This document shows, one piece after another, positions 62,970-64,000 of a DNA stretch of 64,000 nt. The position numbers and the translations under genes are program-made. The notes below the pieces were generated by a model. It did not search any database. It saw nothing but the letters and a program-made list of their open reading frames with translations, and was not told the DNA's origin. Position 1 is the stretch's first letter. The number at the start of each line of letters is the position of its first letter. Origin of the DNA: JACJVV01 sp964581515 (GTDB lineage Archaea > Nanobdellota > Nanobdellia > Woesearchaeales > JACJVV01); the NCBI GenBank assembly GCA_964581515.1, contig CAZOOV010000013.1, positions 11,852 to 75,851 of the forward strand, written 5' to 3'.

Positions 62970-64000
62970 ATGGTTGCAAAAAAACATACAAGCAAATCAG
63001 AACATAAGGTTGAAAGTAAGGCTGAACATAAAAAGCCAGCACATAAAAAACCTAGTAGTTCTAAACATAAAACAAAGCCAAAAAAGGCAAAGAAACAAGG
63101 TTTAATATTAAAATCAATTCTTGCAGTAATTATTGTAATTCTTGTCATTTGGGCATTTAATGCAATAGTAGGCAAATTTTCAGATAATGGTAGTAATGAT
63201 GTTGCTGCAAAGATTGCAGATGATGTAATAACTGTGCAAGAACTTAATGATGAATATGAAATTTTGCCAGATGTATACAAGGGACTTATCACAAAAAGGA
63301 ATTATCTAGAAAATGCTATGATTCCACAAAAACTTTTACTAATGCAAGCTGAAGATATAACTGATGAAGAAGTTGAAGCAGGATATGCTGCTTATTTAGA
63401 AACAAATGGAATTGTAGAAGAAGACTTATTAGCTCTTCTTAGTGAACAAAATGTTCCTATTGAGAAATTTAAGGATCTTATCAAGGTACAAATACACCTT
63501 AATGAAACATTAGGAGACTCTATAGAAGTGTCTGAAGAAGAAGTTGCAGAAGTTTATGAATCTCAGAAAGATCAAATACTTGATGAGGATGGTGAGACAT
63601 TGGCTTTTGAGGATGTAAGTGCTGATATTGAAGCATTCCTTAGGGAACAAAAGCTTCAAGAAGCTACAAATGTATATCTTGAAGAACTTAAGAATCAGAC
63701 TGATATTGAGATTCTTTATGTTGATGTTATAGTTGATGATGCTGTAGTTGATGATGGCATGGCAGCTGATGGTGACTCTGGATCAGATGATGTTGCTTTA
63801 GTTGGAGAAATAAAGACTTTTGATGTTAATGATGATGAAGTATGTACAGAAGACGGAAAGCCTGTTATATACCTTTTTTCAACAACATGGTGTCCACACT
63901 GTAAATGGATTACAGAAACTTTTGAGAGTACTGTTGAGGAATATGTTGATGCTGGTCAAATAGTAGCTTATCATTGGGAAATTGATATCAATGATGATAC
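62970..64000 (+). CDS. Membrane-anchored SurA_N-like / thioredoxin-fold protein (3' partial)
   Basis: Open to the window end; at least 343 aa. Residues 1-42 are Lys/His-rich and cytoplasmic; 44-66 form a membrane helix; residues about 73-250 resemble the N-terminal chaperone region of SurA/PrsA-type foldases (IADDVITVQELNDEYEIL, EEVAEVYESQKDQI); an acidic linker follows; from about 280 a thioredoxin-like domain has STTWCPHC with Cys308 and Cys311. It would act outside the membrane in folding or disulfide formation, which fits the Cys-rich surface protein at the other end of the window. GAGGG site before the ATG. Confidence 0.8.
   Translation, partial: MVAKKHTSKSEHKVESKAEHKKPAHKKPSSSKHKTKPKKAKKQGLILKSILAVIIVILVIWAFNAIVGKFSDNGSNDVAAKIADDVITVQELNDEYEILPDVYKGLITKRNYLENAMIPQKLLLMQAEDITDEEVEAGYAAYLETNGIVEEDLLALLSEQNVPIEKFKDLIKVQIHLNETLGDSIEVSEEEVAEVYESQKDQILDEDGETLAFEDVSADIEAFLREQKLQEATNVYLEELKNQTDIEILYVDVIVDDAVVDDGMAADGDSGSDDVALVGEIKTFDVNDDEVCTEDGKPVIYLFSTTWCPHCKWITETFESTVEEYVDAGQIVAYHWEIDINDD

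Noticed and set aside
62948..63292. 114-aa minus-strand ORF near the end of the window
   Set aside because: It is antisense to the membrane-anchored SurA-like/thioredoxin gene, which has a coherent protein and ribosome site.

Overview
The window reads as an AT-rich archaeal chromosome segment, most likely a DPANN lineage of the Woesearchaeota/Pacearchaeota type. Lineage evidence: many genes start about 25-30 bp after a TATA box with no room for a leader; there is a tRNA-Trp with bulge-helix-bulge introns; and there are an archaeal Trm1, a HerA-type ATPase, an AbrB-PhoU regulator, an archaeal Alg7/AglH-like GlcNAc-1-P transferase and an S-layer-like protein. The phylum is inferred from gene content, not from a marker tree. 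No rRNA, CRISPR array, insertion sequence or prophage was seen. Layout: 1-9891 encodes three large envelope proteins: a giant Cys/Asp-rich repeat protein (cut by the window start and by a 100-N gap), an S-layer-like protein, and a 1021-aa protein with about eight membrane segments. 9900-10241 holds a candidate structured RNA and a tRNA-Trp with two introns. 10245-13552 (minus) holds Trm1, a small secreted protein, an inositol-monophosphatase-family enzyme, a DUF192 protein and a winged-helix regulator with an elaborate upstream inverted-repeat cluster. 13865-46155 is a surface-glycan region of about 32 kb. It contains UDP-glucose dehydrogenase; a heptose set (gmhA, hldA, and a heptose nucleotidyltransferase fused to GmhB phosphatase that seems to start at AUU); GDP-D-rhamnose genes (gmd, rmd); a five-gene chain of overlapping reading frames with two tiny membrane ORFs; an acyltransferase; a DUF35-DUF362 fusion beside a thiolase; methyltransferases; a radical SAM protein; an AlgI/AlgX-like O-acetylation pair; a GT39-like membrane glycosyltransferase; several GT4/GT8-like transferases; a Wzm/Wzt exporter whose ATPase has a C-terminal glycan-binding domain; the lipid-carrier GlcNAc-1-P transferase; the complete dTDP-L-rhamnose set (rmlABCD); and galE. 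Together these could make nucleotide sugars, build an acetylated heteropolysaccharide on a lipid carrier, export it and modify it. The most striking element lies at 44320-45186. A ribbon-helix-helix DNA-binding domain is fused to an RmlA-like nucleotidyltransferase with a degraded signature loop. It is transcribed divergently from rmlCBDA, from a shared palindromic TATA box, with a 16-bp palindrome between that box and its own start codon. I propose a sugar-nucleotide-sensing regulator of rhamnose synthesis. 46257-57805 holds two envelope-associated proteins and five strongly promoted proteins I cannot recognise, interrupted by AbrB-PhoU, a bacterial-type S-adenosylhomocysteinase, a HAD phosphatase, a second candidate structured RNA, an Lrp regulator and a membrane protein. 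57919-64000 holds a PfkB (adenosine-type) kinase, a secreted phospholipase-D-like protein, pyruvate kinase, the HerA-like ATPase and a 3'-truncated membrane-anchored SurA-like/thioredoxin protein. Two initiation styles recur: leaderless starts, and starts preceded by a run of five G. All family calls are from reading motifs; no search or structure prediction was run.
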